Shown in pieces: positions 12,101 through 32,482 of a stretch of DNA of 64,000 bases. Where the stretch lies: the NCBI RefSeq assembly GCF_037975245.1, contig NC_092569.1, positions 16,538,001-16,602,000 on the forward strand. Direction: 5' to 3'. Both the position numbers and the translations under genes were made by a program. The notes below the pieces were generated by a model. The model was not told where the DNA came from. It did no database searches and saw only the letters and a program-made list of their open reading frames with translations. How positions within the stretch are numbered: the first letter of the stretch is position 1; each line of letters opens with the position of its first letter. This DNA is from Apostichopus japonicus (taxonomy: Eukaryota; Echinodermata; Holothuroidea; Aspidochirotida; Stichopodidae).

Positions 12101-12973
12101 TAATGAGTATTTTGTTATTTAAGACATCATTTAACCATTTAATATTACTTACCTAATCCGTTCATAAGAAAGTGTTACTTTATCGATTGTTTCAAGGCAT
12201 TAAGTTATTGGTATTGCACTGAACCATGTATCTAGCAAGTCACCTTCTTTCATGAATTTTTGAAAATATATATTTAAATTGCCAAAAATGGATAATGGAA
12301 CTATGTTTGTACTATAGGATTGATGTACTAGCTTGGAAGTAAGTTAAAGATGGATTAAAGAAAAATTTCAATTAATCTTTGTTAAGGAATCTACAGTTAT
12401 ATCCTTACATATGATAATTATTTTCATGTTTATTGTTATAGTTTATTTGCTATGTTGGACGATATAATTAAATACCCGTTTGAAACGTGATCGTTTCCAC
12501 GATATATCGGCAAGTCATTGTCAATTTTAAATTGCTAATTGTATTCGTTAACAAAAGGAATTCTTATCGTTGTTTTAAGAAAATAACTAATAATTGAACC
12601 ACTTTTCAAACCTATCTCTATTTATGATATGGTGTAATCAAATTTCTTATGTTTTTTTTCGGGTGCATTAGGTAGTTCACAATGAGCACTCTACTTTCTT
12701 TCTTTTTTTGAAATAAGTACAAAATATCAATATTTTACAAACAGACAAATACATCAATTGAACACCGACAATAAATTCAAACACCATGGTAAAGAGAAAA
12801 TGAAAAATCATATTGAGTTTAACAATTATTGAGTTAGAAAATAATTTATCACAATTAAATATTCAACTTCAACTTGAATTTGTTAAAAGATAAAGGAAAC
12901 TTACAGTTTCTGCCTGAAAAGCTGGAAGTTGAGAGAAGAGTCCCAAAACACAAAATGTTAGGATGAACTGCAT
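6145..12973 (-). CDS. Gene A: secreted fibrinogen-related domain protein, type I
   Basis: Coding exons are 12905-12973, 10229-10274, 8660-8832, 7841-8111 and 6145-6395, all with GT-AG introns in phases 0, 1, 0 and 1. The product is 269 aa. Residues 1-21 are a signal peptide ([11 protein letters not shown]...AFQA). Residues 22-38 are a linker with RNKR at 32-35. The FReD runs from about residue 50 to the end, with YPRDC, GGGWTVFQRR, FYRDW, WLGND, DND, GAWWY-like AAWWY and NLNG. Calcium-loop residues are N203-S-D205. The NCA Cys of typical FReDs is Leu214 and its partner is also missing, so the second disulphide is absent. Cys54, 61 and 86 remain. N87 and N196 are glycosylation sequons. Intron 1 is about 1.45 kb shorter than in B-D. 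The family acts as extracellular carbohydrate/acetyl-group recognition proteins; a role in immunity or regeneration is inference. Confidence 0.9.
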
Positions 12974-13110
12974 CTTGACGATTTTCTCTGGTCTTAACGA
13001 TCACAAATCTCAAGAAGGAATGAAGTAAACTTTCTGGCAGCGAACCAGTTCAACCACTTTATGAGCATACCCTGCGTTCTATGACGTGGTTGTTGACACG
13101 TGTCACCGAA
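12974..13110 (-). promoter_or_regulatory. Gene A proximal promoter and 5' leader
   Basis: This block is conserved upstream of genes A-D. It contains CATAAAG, TATA-like, about 87 bp before the ATG, and the 12-bp palindrome TGACACGTGTCA (13094-13105), which includes an E-box, beside CCACGTCAT. The ATG was chosen because it begins a signal peptide and follows the leader AGAAAATCGTCAAG. The start of transcription is not known. Confidence 0.5.
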
Positions 13111-13639
13111 GAGCTGATTAACCATTTACATTTATACAAATTGTTATAACCTGGATGATCACGTAAATAAAAACATAATCTAACAGTTTTTCTATTGTCC
13201 CTTAAAGAGTAACATTTATAATAATTACTATTAGTCCATTTTTATAGCATTAATTGTATAGACGTAATGCGATATCAATTTAATGGTCATGTTAGTTATA
13301 TTACATTCATATACAATCTTAAACCAATTCAGAATATCTCTTTCGATAACACAAATTATATCGCATATATATTACACTCAGCTTATTAACCTTTCACCTA
13401 TAAGTATCTTCGTAAGTTTGAATCCTAACGTACTACTTTCAATTAACCGAGTTTCGTCTCCTGCAGCTTACCATCAATAGTTTAATGATGTTAAGGAAAC
13501 TCCTGTAGAGCCCATGAGCAGTGGGAAATTGAACTATATATCTACAACCAAGCCTTAGGATACCATTTAACAGTATCAAACCTCCATATCTATTAAAAAA
13601 AAAATCCAACTAACGTTCTCTACAAGTTGCCATGTTTTT

Positions 13640-14250
13640 GTGATATTACCCAGGATGCAACGTTTGCATGACGTCACACATGCACCTCGGCAGAGTTAGA
13701 CTTGCCGCTATGCAGATTCTCTCGTAGTACCGCTGCACACAAAACAACGCTGGCGTACGGTATATGCTGAAACTGCTAAACTATCAATAATTTTCAAATT
13801 ATTACAACGGTTGAACTGGACTTTATTATCCAGAAATTTAAAGAAAAATAACTTAAGTTACCTTGTAGCCATCTTGCGTTCGATTTTGAGTAATGTATAC
13901 AGACGAGATGTAGCCTAGGCCTAAATAGTGTATCGTCCAATATCCACAATCGAAGTTCAGGTAACGAGTATAGTTACTATATAACTTAGTCATAGTAACA
14001 CTACTCGACATACTGTGACTGTGAGCATCACTTCGTCGATGAAAAGTATCGTTCATTCGAGCAATTCAACATGACTGAGGCTCACATTATCCCAGATGAC
14101 TATTGCGTAGAACTGACTCCATCACCCTGACATAAGGTGCCACAAAGTATTAGTAATTTCAGAAGAAAGTGATCGAGCCATAGTTTAAAATTCGGAAGCA
14201 AACAATGACAATCACTGTGCGTCTGTGTTGACAGTCATCTTGCAAAATAC
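13640..14250. promoter_or_regulatory. Conserved distal 5' block of gene A
   Basis: This non-coding block recurs upstream of all four visible first exons (13640, 27080, 41660 and 54530). It holds the CRE-type palindrome TGACGTCA at 13669-13676. It also holds an inverted repeat GTTACTAT...ATAGTAAC near 13975 and an AGCCTAGGCCTA word. The frame at 13853-14056 is open here but is interrupted by TAG in the B copy and lacks its ATG in the D copy, so I treat the block as non-coding. Its conservation may simply reflect recent duplication. Confidence 0.4.
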
Positions 14251-16111
14251 CAATTTATTTATAAACGACATTAAGCGTACGTATGTATCTATCCTTCAAA
14301 ATTGGTTAAATATTCTACATTTACTTGAAGTATGAAGATGTTTAGTTATTACACCACTGGCAAGTTACTACCAATTTCAGCTTTCAATGTATCGATAACC
14401 GTCATAGTTACTGGCAAGTTTTATTAAAATGCTTAGAATCTTTTTTTCTTTCATCAGTAATCTCATTTACCCCTTGATTATCCTAGGAGTTTGCCAAGTC
14501 TATCTACATTTCAAATCAGTAAAGAAGCTCTCCTTTAAGCTTGTAAGATATTTTTTTCATCTATAAGAAACTCATCCGTACCAAGTTTCTTTTCGCCAGC
14601 CTGATGGGAAAAAATGAAATTTATATGCTCCCTTGTTCACTCTTTCCCACGTCTACTAGCTCCCTTGTCCATAACTGTCTTTTTGGATTATTGTATATAC
14701 ATGTTATATATGTATACTACGTATGTTAAGTGGTATGAAAAAAGCGGGCGCACTTTCTAATTCAAAATATAGGAAACCAAATTATTCAAGAACGACACAT
14801 TTATCGTCGGTGTGTTAAACTTTGTTTTATTACTTTTATCACGGACATGCTGAGTAACCATCTTAATATGAACTATAACATTATACCGTTAATAGAATCA
14901 CCCACTTCGAACATTGTCTTTTGCTTATTGTTTGGTATGAGAAAGAGCCCTTTCAATCAACTAGGTTTATAAATTAAAATGTCTCTACATGCAGACCATT
15001 ATTTCAGTTGCTTAGATGCAACCCAAAACACAATAGAAAAACTAACCGTTACAATTTTAAGGGATCCCATATATAACTAGTTTACAGTGTATCTTGTTTT
15101 TGTTTTGTTTTTGTGTGTCCGACAAGTCATGTTGTATATCATTTACGGATACGTTGCTTTTTATATGAGGTTTTAAAGAATTTATGTTGGTTTAGTAATT
15201 ATAACTATATAAAAAGATGCTGTAATAGTTACAATTTACCATTAAAAGGCGCATTCCAAACAATCTACTATTTTAAGGCGAATATTTTGAAATCCGGACT
15301 AACTATGGAATCATCGTGAGCACTCTTTTCTCCTGGTGTATAAGGTATTGCGAATTAGATTCTGCCTAAAGCGATCCTTTTACGATAATAATGAGATTTA
15401 CACGAAGTATTTTTTTGCCTCGATTCTGATTGTTTTATCGGTTAAAACTGGTAAAGGTGAGTACCCGTTACTTAGTTAAAACTGATGTGTGTTATTATTT
15501 CTTAACAACTGTTACATTTATGACTAGTTGCTACTGCAGTACACTTACAAACAGAAAATACTAAACACTCTCATCCTATGCATAATGATTAACTGGATAA
15601 CCAGACTACTTTAAAGGTTTCGCCAATAATTTCGTCTACATTTATTGGAAGACACTAAACTGCAAAACGCTTAAAATCTCCATGTTGAACCATCTTTACA
15701 ACGTCAGTTTGTAAGTTTTGCACAGTAGCATCTGCTGACAAGTCTAACATGTGTTACGGTGTTATAATATACTACACTAGATCTTCTGACTGTTTTGACC
15801 AAATGAAAGTTATAAGTTAATATTAGAGATTCCACTCTTATAAGTTGGTAATTTAGCCGCCAATCCATTTTTTAAAGTGTACATTAATCACATGAAATGA
15901 TCTACCGTAATGTCTACTGTAAAATTCGTCCACTGTGGGAAAACCTCTGCATAAGCTACAGTGTAGCACCACATGTGAAAGTTCCATTACCTTTATCTTC
16001 TCCACTTCTATCGTAACTATGTAAATGCAGACTTTTACAAATCTTTACGACCTTTTTTTATTGGTTATTAGTAACTTTATCCCCATGGTTGTACCGAGAT
16101 GTGCAAATATC
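14251..16111. repeat. A-B intergenic DNA, near-identical to D-E intergenic DNA
   Basis: No gene is seen. The stretch is colinear with about 55131-57076. It is almost identical up to about 15550 and clearly more diverged after that, which suggests a conversion tract or uneven constraint. The plus-strand frame at 15113-15319 has no recognisable domain. Confidence 0.7.
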
Positions 16112-16771
16112 TTATAGATCAAGATCGAATTTTGAGTTCAAATCATTGTATAAGGTATGGGAATCAATTCCATGCATTTTAAGCTCTTCAGAGTCAAATA
16201 GGTTACTTAGAGTGTTCGTTATTGCATAATAATCTCCCGCGAGATAGATCAAGGCACCACTGTACATATATATGAATGGAACGCAATCGTTGGCGATGAC
16301 ATCAAACATATCCGGATCATCCGGGTATTTAGAATTCTCGTGTGGTATGTAGGTACCACCCATACTCACTTGGTAACCAACGACGCTATAGTCAATCGCT
16401 GTCAACAATGTTGTATCTAAACGAGATATCTGAGAGTACCTGGTAATTGCCGGACAAAGAGGATTCAATTAACAATGCAATCCCGAAAATTCAGCCGTAT
16501 TGGAATTTGTTCGCGGGCTTCGTAGCAGGAACAATCGAAAAACCCGGAAAGTTAGTAGGATCAATCTCCTCAGTGTTAGTTTACAAACATTAAAACAAAA
16601 CATTTCAAATTTCTTGATATACTCTGGTAGAATATTACGGTCGATTTTGCTTCTCACTCCGCAACCGTTCAGGCTTAGAATACGAATAGATTTAGATGGT
16701 GAATGCCTAGTATGATCAGTACAGGGTGGTTCCTTGAGTAATGTTTTACAAACAATATCTGTAGAATCCAA
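16112..16771 (-). pseudogene. Non-LTR retrotransposon endonuclease fossil, copy 1
   Basis: Two adjoining minus-strand frames together resemble the exonuclease-endonuclease-phosphatase domain of LINE-like elements. The first (16469-16771) has SIRILSLNGCGVRSK, like the LNxxGLRSK start of these enzymes. The second (16112-16468) has GGTYIPHENSKY, like YIPPENSxY, then LIYLAGDYY where active enzymes have a GDFN-type catalytic motif. The catalytic Asn is gone and a stop separates the frames, so it is inactive. No reverse transcriptase follows. A second copy lies at 57077-57725 in the duplicated interval, so insertion predates that duplication. Confidence 0.65.
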
Positions 16772-18136
16772 GGTTGAAGGCCAGAGATCCTATAACAAGT
16801 TGTAAAGTTGTAGTTCCTTCACTTTATCATCGCTCAAATGCAGTTTCAAAATATCCTTAGCCGAATCTGAAGATCAATTAATACGAACAAAATCGTTAGT
16901 ACTACTAATGATCAACCCGAGGTACTGTTATGATCCGCAGTCAGTCACTGCAACTTGTCATGTTTCGTGGAACTAGTTAGACGGATATGACAGCGCTCGC
17001 TGTTAATTTTAGGCGTGTTTAGAGATATCCCCAATTAATTAGCAATTTCAAGAGTCGGTGCTCGGTGAAGGATCTTACACGTTGTTTTAAAGACAAGAAA
17101 GTATATTTAAATAAGTATTCATCCTCTTTAGTGATATAGGTTGGTGAATGAGATGTTTGCAACTCATGGTACGTATTTTGAGTTCAACATAGTCATAAAA
17201 GCATTTTGCTTTCTTATTCAACTTTATATGTTGTTTCAATTCCAACGTAACAAAATCCTTTCGTCTTCTCGCCTGTGATCATGATACCACTATTATGTAT
17301 GGCTACGAATTGAATACTTTAGAATGGAATATTTTAATATGTTCATACGGTGAGAGAACAATGTCTTACTTTAAAAGATATGTTCGTGTATAAGTTGAGG
17401 ATTACGTTGAAAATTGGCAAGTACAGGAAAAAAAATGTTGGACTGCTTTATCGATTTGATTGATTTTTTTTTAAATGATAATTCGATGTCATAGGACTAC
17501 ATGAGAAATTAAGAAAATATTACTGGCATGTACGGAAATGTATTGTTTGTGAGTAATTATGCACTTCACGGTAATTAGATCTAACGTAACATTCTATCGC
17601 TGACTCCAAACAAGTAACTCGAATTCTTGCATGGTTACAGCACGGACCCCACACATTTTTTTTATTGTACTGGGCCGTAGTGGCTGGGGCAAGGGGGGGG
17701 GGTGGGGTGTGACCAATAAGTTAAGTCGTGCAGGGCTGCGGTCAGGTTTTTCTGGAACGGTAGATAGGGGTGGAGGAGAGAAAGATTGCTAAGAGCAAAA
17801 CCTGTAAACTGGAGGATGTGGATAACGGTTTTTTTTTCTGTAGCTTATATATTGGGCGTTATTCTCGATTACTCTCGATCTCATTTTAGTAAAGAAAACA
17901 ATACAATTTGCATAAAAACGCTCGATAAATGCCACAATGGTTCACAATGAAAAAAACTCAAGATGGACGAGTCTGGAAATAATTGTATTCATCTTCCTTT
18001 AATAATCATCATTCAATGTTATAAAAATTATAAGGATTTGTTGTTACGTTAATAGTCCAATATTTCACAAGTCTAGAGTATATGACGATGATACAATGTT
18101 TGGTTATCAAACTAGTTGCTGTTTACGGTCGATGTA
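16772..18136. repeat. Gene B 3' flank (type II flank)
   Basis: No gene is seen. It matches about 57726-59588 below gene E and in part 45200-46228 below gene D. Near 17035 it lacks about 450 bp that are present at roughly 57986-58470 below gene E. It carries a G-rich patch (17693-17707). Confidence 0.65.
17998..18003 (-). promoter_or_regulatory. Candidate poly(A) signal of gene B
   Basis: ATTAAA on the minus strand, about 135 nt past the gene B stop. The same word occurs at 59448-59453 below gene E. Confidence 0.35.
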
Positions 18137-26398
<8,262 letters not shown>

Positions 26399-26535
26399 CG
26401 CGACGATTTGTTCTGGTCTTAACGATCGCAAATCTCAAGAAGGAATGAAGTAAACTTTCTGGCAGCGAACCAGTTCAACCACTTTCTGAGCATACCCTGC
26501 GTACTATGACGTGGTTGTTAACACGTGTCACCGAA
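26399..26535 (-). promoter_or_regulatory. Gene B proximal promoter and 5' leader
   Basis: Same block as at gene A. The TATA-like word is changed to CAGAAAG, as in gene C. The palindrome is TAACACGTGTCA (26519-26530), with one base off perfect symmetry. The 5' leader ends with a CGATG context at the ATG. Confidence 0.5.
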
Positions 26536-27079
26536 GAGCTGATTAACCATTTACATTTATATTATTTGTTATAACCTGCATGATCACGTAAATAATAACA
26601 CAAGCTAACAGTTTTTATATTGTCCCTTAAAGAGTAAAACTTATGACACTTACTAACTGTCCATTTTTATAGCTTTGATTGTATAGACGTAATGCGATGT
26701 TGCTTAAATGGTCACATCAGTTATAATACATTCATATGCAATCTCAAACCAATTCAAAATATCTCTTTCGATTACACAAATAATATCGCATACATATTAC
26801 ACTCAGCTAATTACCCTTACACCTATAAGTACCTCCGTAAGTTTCAGTCCTAACTTACTACTTTCAAATAACTGAATTCGTCTCCTGTAGCTTACCATCA
26901 ACAGTAGTATGATGTTAAGGAACTGCTGTAAAGCCCCTTAAGCAGTGCAAAAAATTCAAATATATATCTACAATCAAGACTTAGGATACAATGTTACAGT
27001 ATCAAACCTCCATATCTAGGGAAATACGAGTTTTTTTTATTTACAAAATCGCACCTACGATCTTTGCAGGATACCATGT

Positions 27080-27700
27080 TTTTTATGAAAATACCCAGGA
27101 TGCAAGTTTGCATGACGTCACACATGTACATCGGCAGGGTTAGACATGGCGCTATGCAGATTCTCTTGTAGTACCGCTACACAAAAAACAACGCTCGCGT
27201 TCGGTGTATGCCGAAACTGCTAAACTATTACTGATTTTCAAATTAATACAACGGTTGAATTGGACTTTATTATACAGAAATATAAAGAATAATAACTTAA
27301 GTCACCCTGTATACATCTTGCGTTCGATTTTGAGTAATGTATACAGACGAGATGTAGCCTAGGCCTAACTAGTGTATCGTCCAATATCCACAATCGAAGT
27401 TCAGGTAACGAGTATAGTTACTATATAACTTAGTCATAGTAACACTACTCGACATACTGTGACTGCGATCATCACTTCGTCGATGAAAAGTATCGTTCAT
27501 TCGAGTAATTCAACATGACTGAGGCCCACATTTTCCCAGGTGAATATTGCGTAGAACTGACTACATCACCCCGACATAAGGTGCGACACAAAAATAGAAA
27601 TTTAAAAAAAAAAAGTGATTGAGCCGTAGTTTAGAATTCGAAAGCAAACAATGACAATCACTGTGCGTCTGTGTTGTGGGTCATCTTTCAAAATACCAAT
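27080..27700. promoter_or_regulatory. Conserved distal 5' block of gene B
   Basis: Counterpart of 13640-14250. TGACGTCA is at 27113-27120 and the GTTACTAT...ATAGTAAC inverted repeat is near 27415. The gene A frame is broken here by TAG. Confidence 0.4.
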
Positions 27701-27960
27701 TTACGCAAATTTATTTATAAACGACATTCAGCGTACGTATGCATTTGTCATTCAAAATTGGTTAAATGTTTTACATTTACGTAAAGGTTAAAGGTGTTTA
27801 AAAAATTTTTAAATAAATATTCTAAAGTCTTACAAGTTGTGTAAAAATGAACTATGTAAATAGTTTTTAAGTTGGCAACGTATTTTCAGGAACTCTCTCA
27901 GATGCATGTTTGACGTCGTAAACAGCTGATTGTCTGCCTCCCTCTCCTCCAATATGGAGG

Positions 27961-28010
27961 ATAAGGGCGGAGAAGGGGATAAGGGCGCATAAGGGCGAAT
28001 AAGGGCGGGG
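27961..28010 (+). repeat. ATAAGGGCG minisatellite
   Basis: Four clear repeats of (G)ATAAGGGCG with 9-11 base spacing, plus one AGAAGGGG variant. The paralogous site near 42536 has only about two units, so the array expanded or contracted after duplication. Confidence 0.85.
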
Positions 28011-29540
28011 AATTTTTTATTTATTTTATTTGTTATTCAATGAAGTCGTAAAGGAATAACATGATAAAGTTCATTATTGTTGGCGTAAATATGTATACTA
28101 AAAATATGTGAAGAGTCAATCAGGCAGTATTGCTCCCCAATATGGTTAGTTTATACAAGGAGAAGGATTTATGTTTTTATGTGAGTGTCTTTGTGAAGTT
28201 ACCCTTACTACCAACATGTTACAAAGGCAATGGAAGGGAGTTCTTTTAATGAATGGAATTAATTACGTAGGACGACATCAATCATATCATACAATGTACA
28301 GTATGTGTACAGTAAACCTCTGAACATCGATGAGAATATGGCAGTAGAGATCGAATTATCTTCTAGTTGGTCTTATTAAACAGTTGCCTTGAATTTAATG
28401 CCGAAACTGACTTTCTTTTCATCTTTTTATGTGCGTAATCTTGATATCGACTTGTGTCGGCTATTCTCCTTTATGACCGCTGAGAATGATGAAAACTTTT
28501 TATCAATTGTTGCCTGTCACAAAGACATACAAACACGTGGTCTGAGCATTCAGTGGTTGTAGAAGACGTGTGTAGTGCTGCGTAAGAAGAGAAGCAATGT
28601 GATAGCCAGAGTAGATTACGTCAACAGGAAAGATAAAGGAAATCATCCCCTGTAAAATGATATGCTAGACAACAGAGAGATTACTTTAAGATTGTTTGTC
28701 GCCAGTTATGTTGGCGTATGACATATCGGCATGAAACTTCTGTTTTTAGACATCATACTTCAAGATAGCTGTATGAGGTCGCTGTATAACTTACTCCTAG
28801 TCGATACTCATAAACAACAACTTTATAATAAGGGCTTTGATAAGACAAGGATGTATACAATCAAACAATATGTGCGTGAACCTTACGTCATATTAATTTT
28901 ACAATAGGATATTGATGTTTGCATGTGATCTATAAAAAGACTTAATTCAACCTCAGATAAGCACCTACATTGACGGCAAATCATTGGTAAAGACATTAAA
29001 GTCCCATCTACATTCGATTTCGACGGTATACATATTCCTTTTATTTCTTGGTGGGGGAGGAGGATATGAGGGGGGATGGACGGGGAGGGGAGGGGAATAG
29101 ACGAATGTATAATGTAGTCAATGGGCACATTCGCTAGATCTCTTCGGATCAGCCAACATGTTAAGAAAAAAGCCCATCGTCATGATTTGTGGTTATTTAC
29201 TACTCAATCGTACAAAAAGAAGTTGTCGAGTTAGGGATCGGTTACTTTGTGTTTATAATGGACTGCATAACGGGCTTGATATGATAATCGCAGTATCTAA
29301 CTAACCGCATTCACTTTCAAATACAGATAAAATAGTGGGAAATTTGGTAACATTCATATTGTCTAGTTAAAGGTTCCACTTGTGTGCATTTTTGCCTACG
29401 AAAAACAAGTGCTCTGTGTAAACACAAATGCTTAAAACAGTTAGTGTAACTGGAATTTTCGAAAATATGTTTCAAAAGAGCTCTTAGTCCATAGTTACTC
29501 CAGAAATAGTTTATAATATTAATGTTCAACTCCCGGTACT
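28011..29540. other. B-C intergenic DNA without a recognisable gene
   Basis: The first part (to about 28680) aligns with about 42590-43230 in the C-D interval. The block around 28720-28790 aligns with about 43870-43930. A purine-rich tract at 29050-29097 has several G4-6 runs. I see no supported coding frame. Confidence 0.6.
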
Positions 29541-31938
29541 GTTATGATCTGCAGTCAGTCAATGCAAGTCAGTGCAAGTTTCGAGGAACTAGATAGGATC
29601 GATATAATAGCGCCCTCTATTAAGTATGGTTGTGGCTGGAGAGCCCCATTGAATTTTCAAGTGCTTACTGCTGTCGATACTTTGCAGCTCTGACTTTTTT
29701 GAGGGGCTCTTCTCAAACAGTGATATTCTTACGGCGATACGAATTGCATTTGGTTTATTATTATTATTATTATAATTATTATTATTATTATATTGGTAAT
29801 TGTATTGTTGCAAAGGTAATGATATAAAAGGAAAGACCACTCAATATTCATTTGAGTTTCTGCAAAGTAAACATGGTTTGAAATTAACATTAAATGTAAT
29901 ACACAAGTTTAATAATATGAAAGTAAATCAATTGGCAAATTACGGAAAGTAGTCGTGTTGCGGCGTATATAAAGCATTGAATGGTTAAAACCCTTTGGTA
30001 AGATAAATTAATTTCAATTAGTTTTGTTTTAAGCAAAGAACTAAGCTACCAGGAATTTTAGAGCTAAACTAAAACGGAATTTAAAACTTGCAAATTTGTT
30101 TATTGTTTTGTCTGATGTTATGGCTATTAAACAATCTTATAAAAATGAAGGTCGAGTGACAATATGACATTGTTTAGTAACAGGGGTAGGGTAAGATGCA
30201 GGTTGCCCCCTCCTCCTTACTTATTGCTATTGTGATCGACAGTGGTAATGCGACGCCCCGTCTGCGCATTTGCTACACCTACGGATGAACTCAAAAGCCA
30301 TTTGCGGGATCGCTCTGGTTTATCAATTGAATTAGAAAACAAGAGTTTCAGATAATCAAATGATGGAATTTTTAGTCACATTTCTCTTTGTAAACCTTGA
30401 AGTATCTTTTACAAATATGGCATATTCACGAAATCCCTCCCCTCTAAATTTACGAAATGTATTGAATTTCTATCTGGGAACCCTACGCTAAATAATAAAT
30501 TAAAAGATTCCCCCAGTGACTTGGGTAGTGACTTGCATGGGACAGTGGTGAATCGAGGATTCCACAAAGGAAGGAGTGCTGCCCTGGTGTCATTAAAGCC
30601 GTCTCCTGTTCAGGGATTTTGTTGTTTTTTAACAATCAAAGAATGAACAATTCAGACGCCAAAGAGTGCATTCTGATACATATTAAGACAAATTAAATAA
30701 ATACAAGTAGTGCTAAATGCCAGTTTTTGCTAACAAATATTTCGTATGATATTGAAAAAAAAGATGGGTGGACAGCCGTATAGAAGTAACTCAATTCTTC
30801 TCCAACTGAATAAGGAAAGTACCACGAATGATCCATTTACCCCGACTGACCATCTAAGGTAGAGATGGGGAGGGGGGGGGGGGGTGAGGGCATGGTCTCT
30901 GTGAGCGATTATTATAAATTACGCTCCTACCTCAAATGGAAGAAGTGTGTTATATGTTTTTCTTAGCTAAGTTAACGCTCACCAAACTTCAATGTAAGTC
31001 CAGCATGTTCAAGGTTTTAACACGTGATATTTCTGCTCTTCTTGTGACTTGAAACTCCGAAATAGCTGGGTCTACTTCAAATAATTCTCCTTTTGTCTTA
31101 CACACATACTAATTGTTAAACTACTGTTTCAATAGACACTATATATTTGTATTGGTAACTGGCACGTTGGCTATACATGGCACGTAATTTTATATTCTCA
31201 AATGAAAATGTTTAGCCGCGACGAAGCCGAAAGGTTGTTCATTAAATCCCTTGAATCGACACAATTTCCTCAATTATGTTCGATATGTTAATGTACTTTA
31301 AAATGCAATAATCCAGAAACAAGCAAAGATAAACAAGATTTAGTATTTAATATTGAATGATATCTTCATTTCGATGTAGTTTTAGCTAAATCAATTAATG
31401 CTCTTGCGGATGGTTATCTATTACTATTTATATCAACATTTTATATGGTAAAGGGTTTACTACGATTAACTGTCAAGTACTGTGTTAACAGTTATATTGA
31501 TACTAACCTTAATAAGGATCATATTCACAGGTGTGTCAAAGTGTCTTTATTTCTGTATCTATGGGGAGGGGGGGGGGGGGGGAGTGGTAAGGGATGTAAA
31601 ATACATACTTATAGGCAAAATCGTTTTTTTTTGTAAAGAAATTTATAGACTGGCTGCTTTCCAATAAATGTATCCCATGTTATGAGTTTCGTTTTGTTAT
31701 GTGGAGTAAGGAATGTACCTTAAGTGATGAAATTTCATCAATTATGTTCAAATCGTTAATGTACTCTAAAATGCAATTATCCAGAAACAAGCAAATATAA
31801 ACATGATCATATTGAATGATTTTTGAATTCCATGTTATTTTTGGCAAATTTATTGATACTTAGGCGGATGGTTATTTATTACTTACACTTTGGTAAGTTG
31901 TATGGTAATTTAACAGTTACATTCACTATAACCTTTAA

Positions 31939-32302
31939 GGGTGTGAAGACTCGCGCAAAAAGAAACGTCTAATGCCGGTAATCTGACCTAGGTTCGAATG
32001 AGGTGTAACAGAAGTGTTAGACACCACCATCGATCCCCCAAAACACACACACAGCTTGCTACCATGGGTAATTAGAGACTAGTCTACAGTCAGTAAATAC
32101 AGCTGCGGTCAATACCCACAGCACAGTGTACAAACTATACAGCGATGGACATCTCAGGTCCAGCTAAAGATAACAAGGTATCATGTTTCATTACTGTACT
32201 GTCTGCATTTTGTAGCGACACGAACAAAACGTCACTTGCAAGCAACGGGAAGTTAACTTTTTCAGATGGCCGCACGCGGTTTGGGGCGAGTCTTCAATGC
32301 CT
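31939..32302. mobile_element. TTAA-flanked MITE, copy 2
   Basis: A 364-bp relative of 2181-2538 with ends GGGTGTGAAGACTCGCG and GAGTCTTCAATGCC, bounded by TTAA on both sides (31935-31938 and 32303-32306). The paralogous gene A flank has an uninterrupted TTAA at 5787-5790 in matching context, so the insertion and its TTAA target are directly supported. Confidence 0.8.
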
Positions 32303-32482
32303 TTAAAGATACCATGAATGTTTATCAGAGTAACTATTTTCTACAGGGGGGGGGGGGAGGGGGCAAGCTGCTTTCAATTAAAGGTGCTAACATTATTATC
32401 TTCGTCATCAGCTTACTGCTGTTTAAATATTCAACACACACAGGACAAAGGATTTACACTCAGGGTGGATAATTACCTGACA

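Noticed and set aside
13853-14056. Minus-strand frame beginning MNDTFHRRSD, also open at 41732-42079
   Set aside because: The B copy has an in-frame TAG and the D copy has ATA for ATG, and no domain is recognisable. The block is more likely conserved by duplication or regulation.
27961-28010. Possible CRISPR-like repeat array
   Set aside because: The units are contiguous and about 10 bp long with no spacers. The genome is clearly eukaryotic, so this is a minisatellite.
28883-29128. Pro/Ser-rich minus-strand frame
   Set aside because: It arises from the G-rich tract, with no splice context and no counterpart elsewhere.
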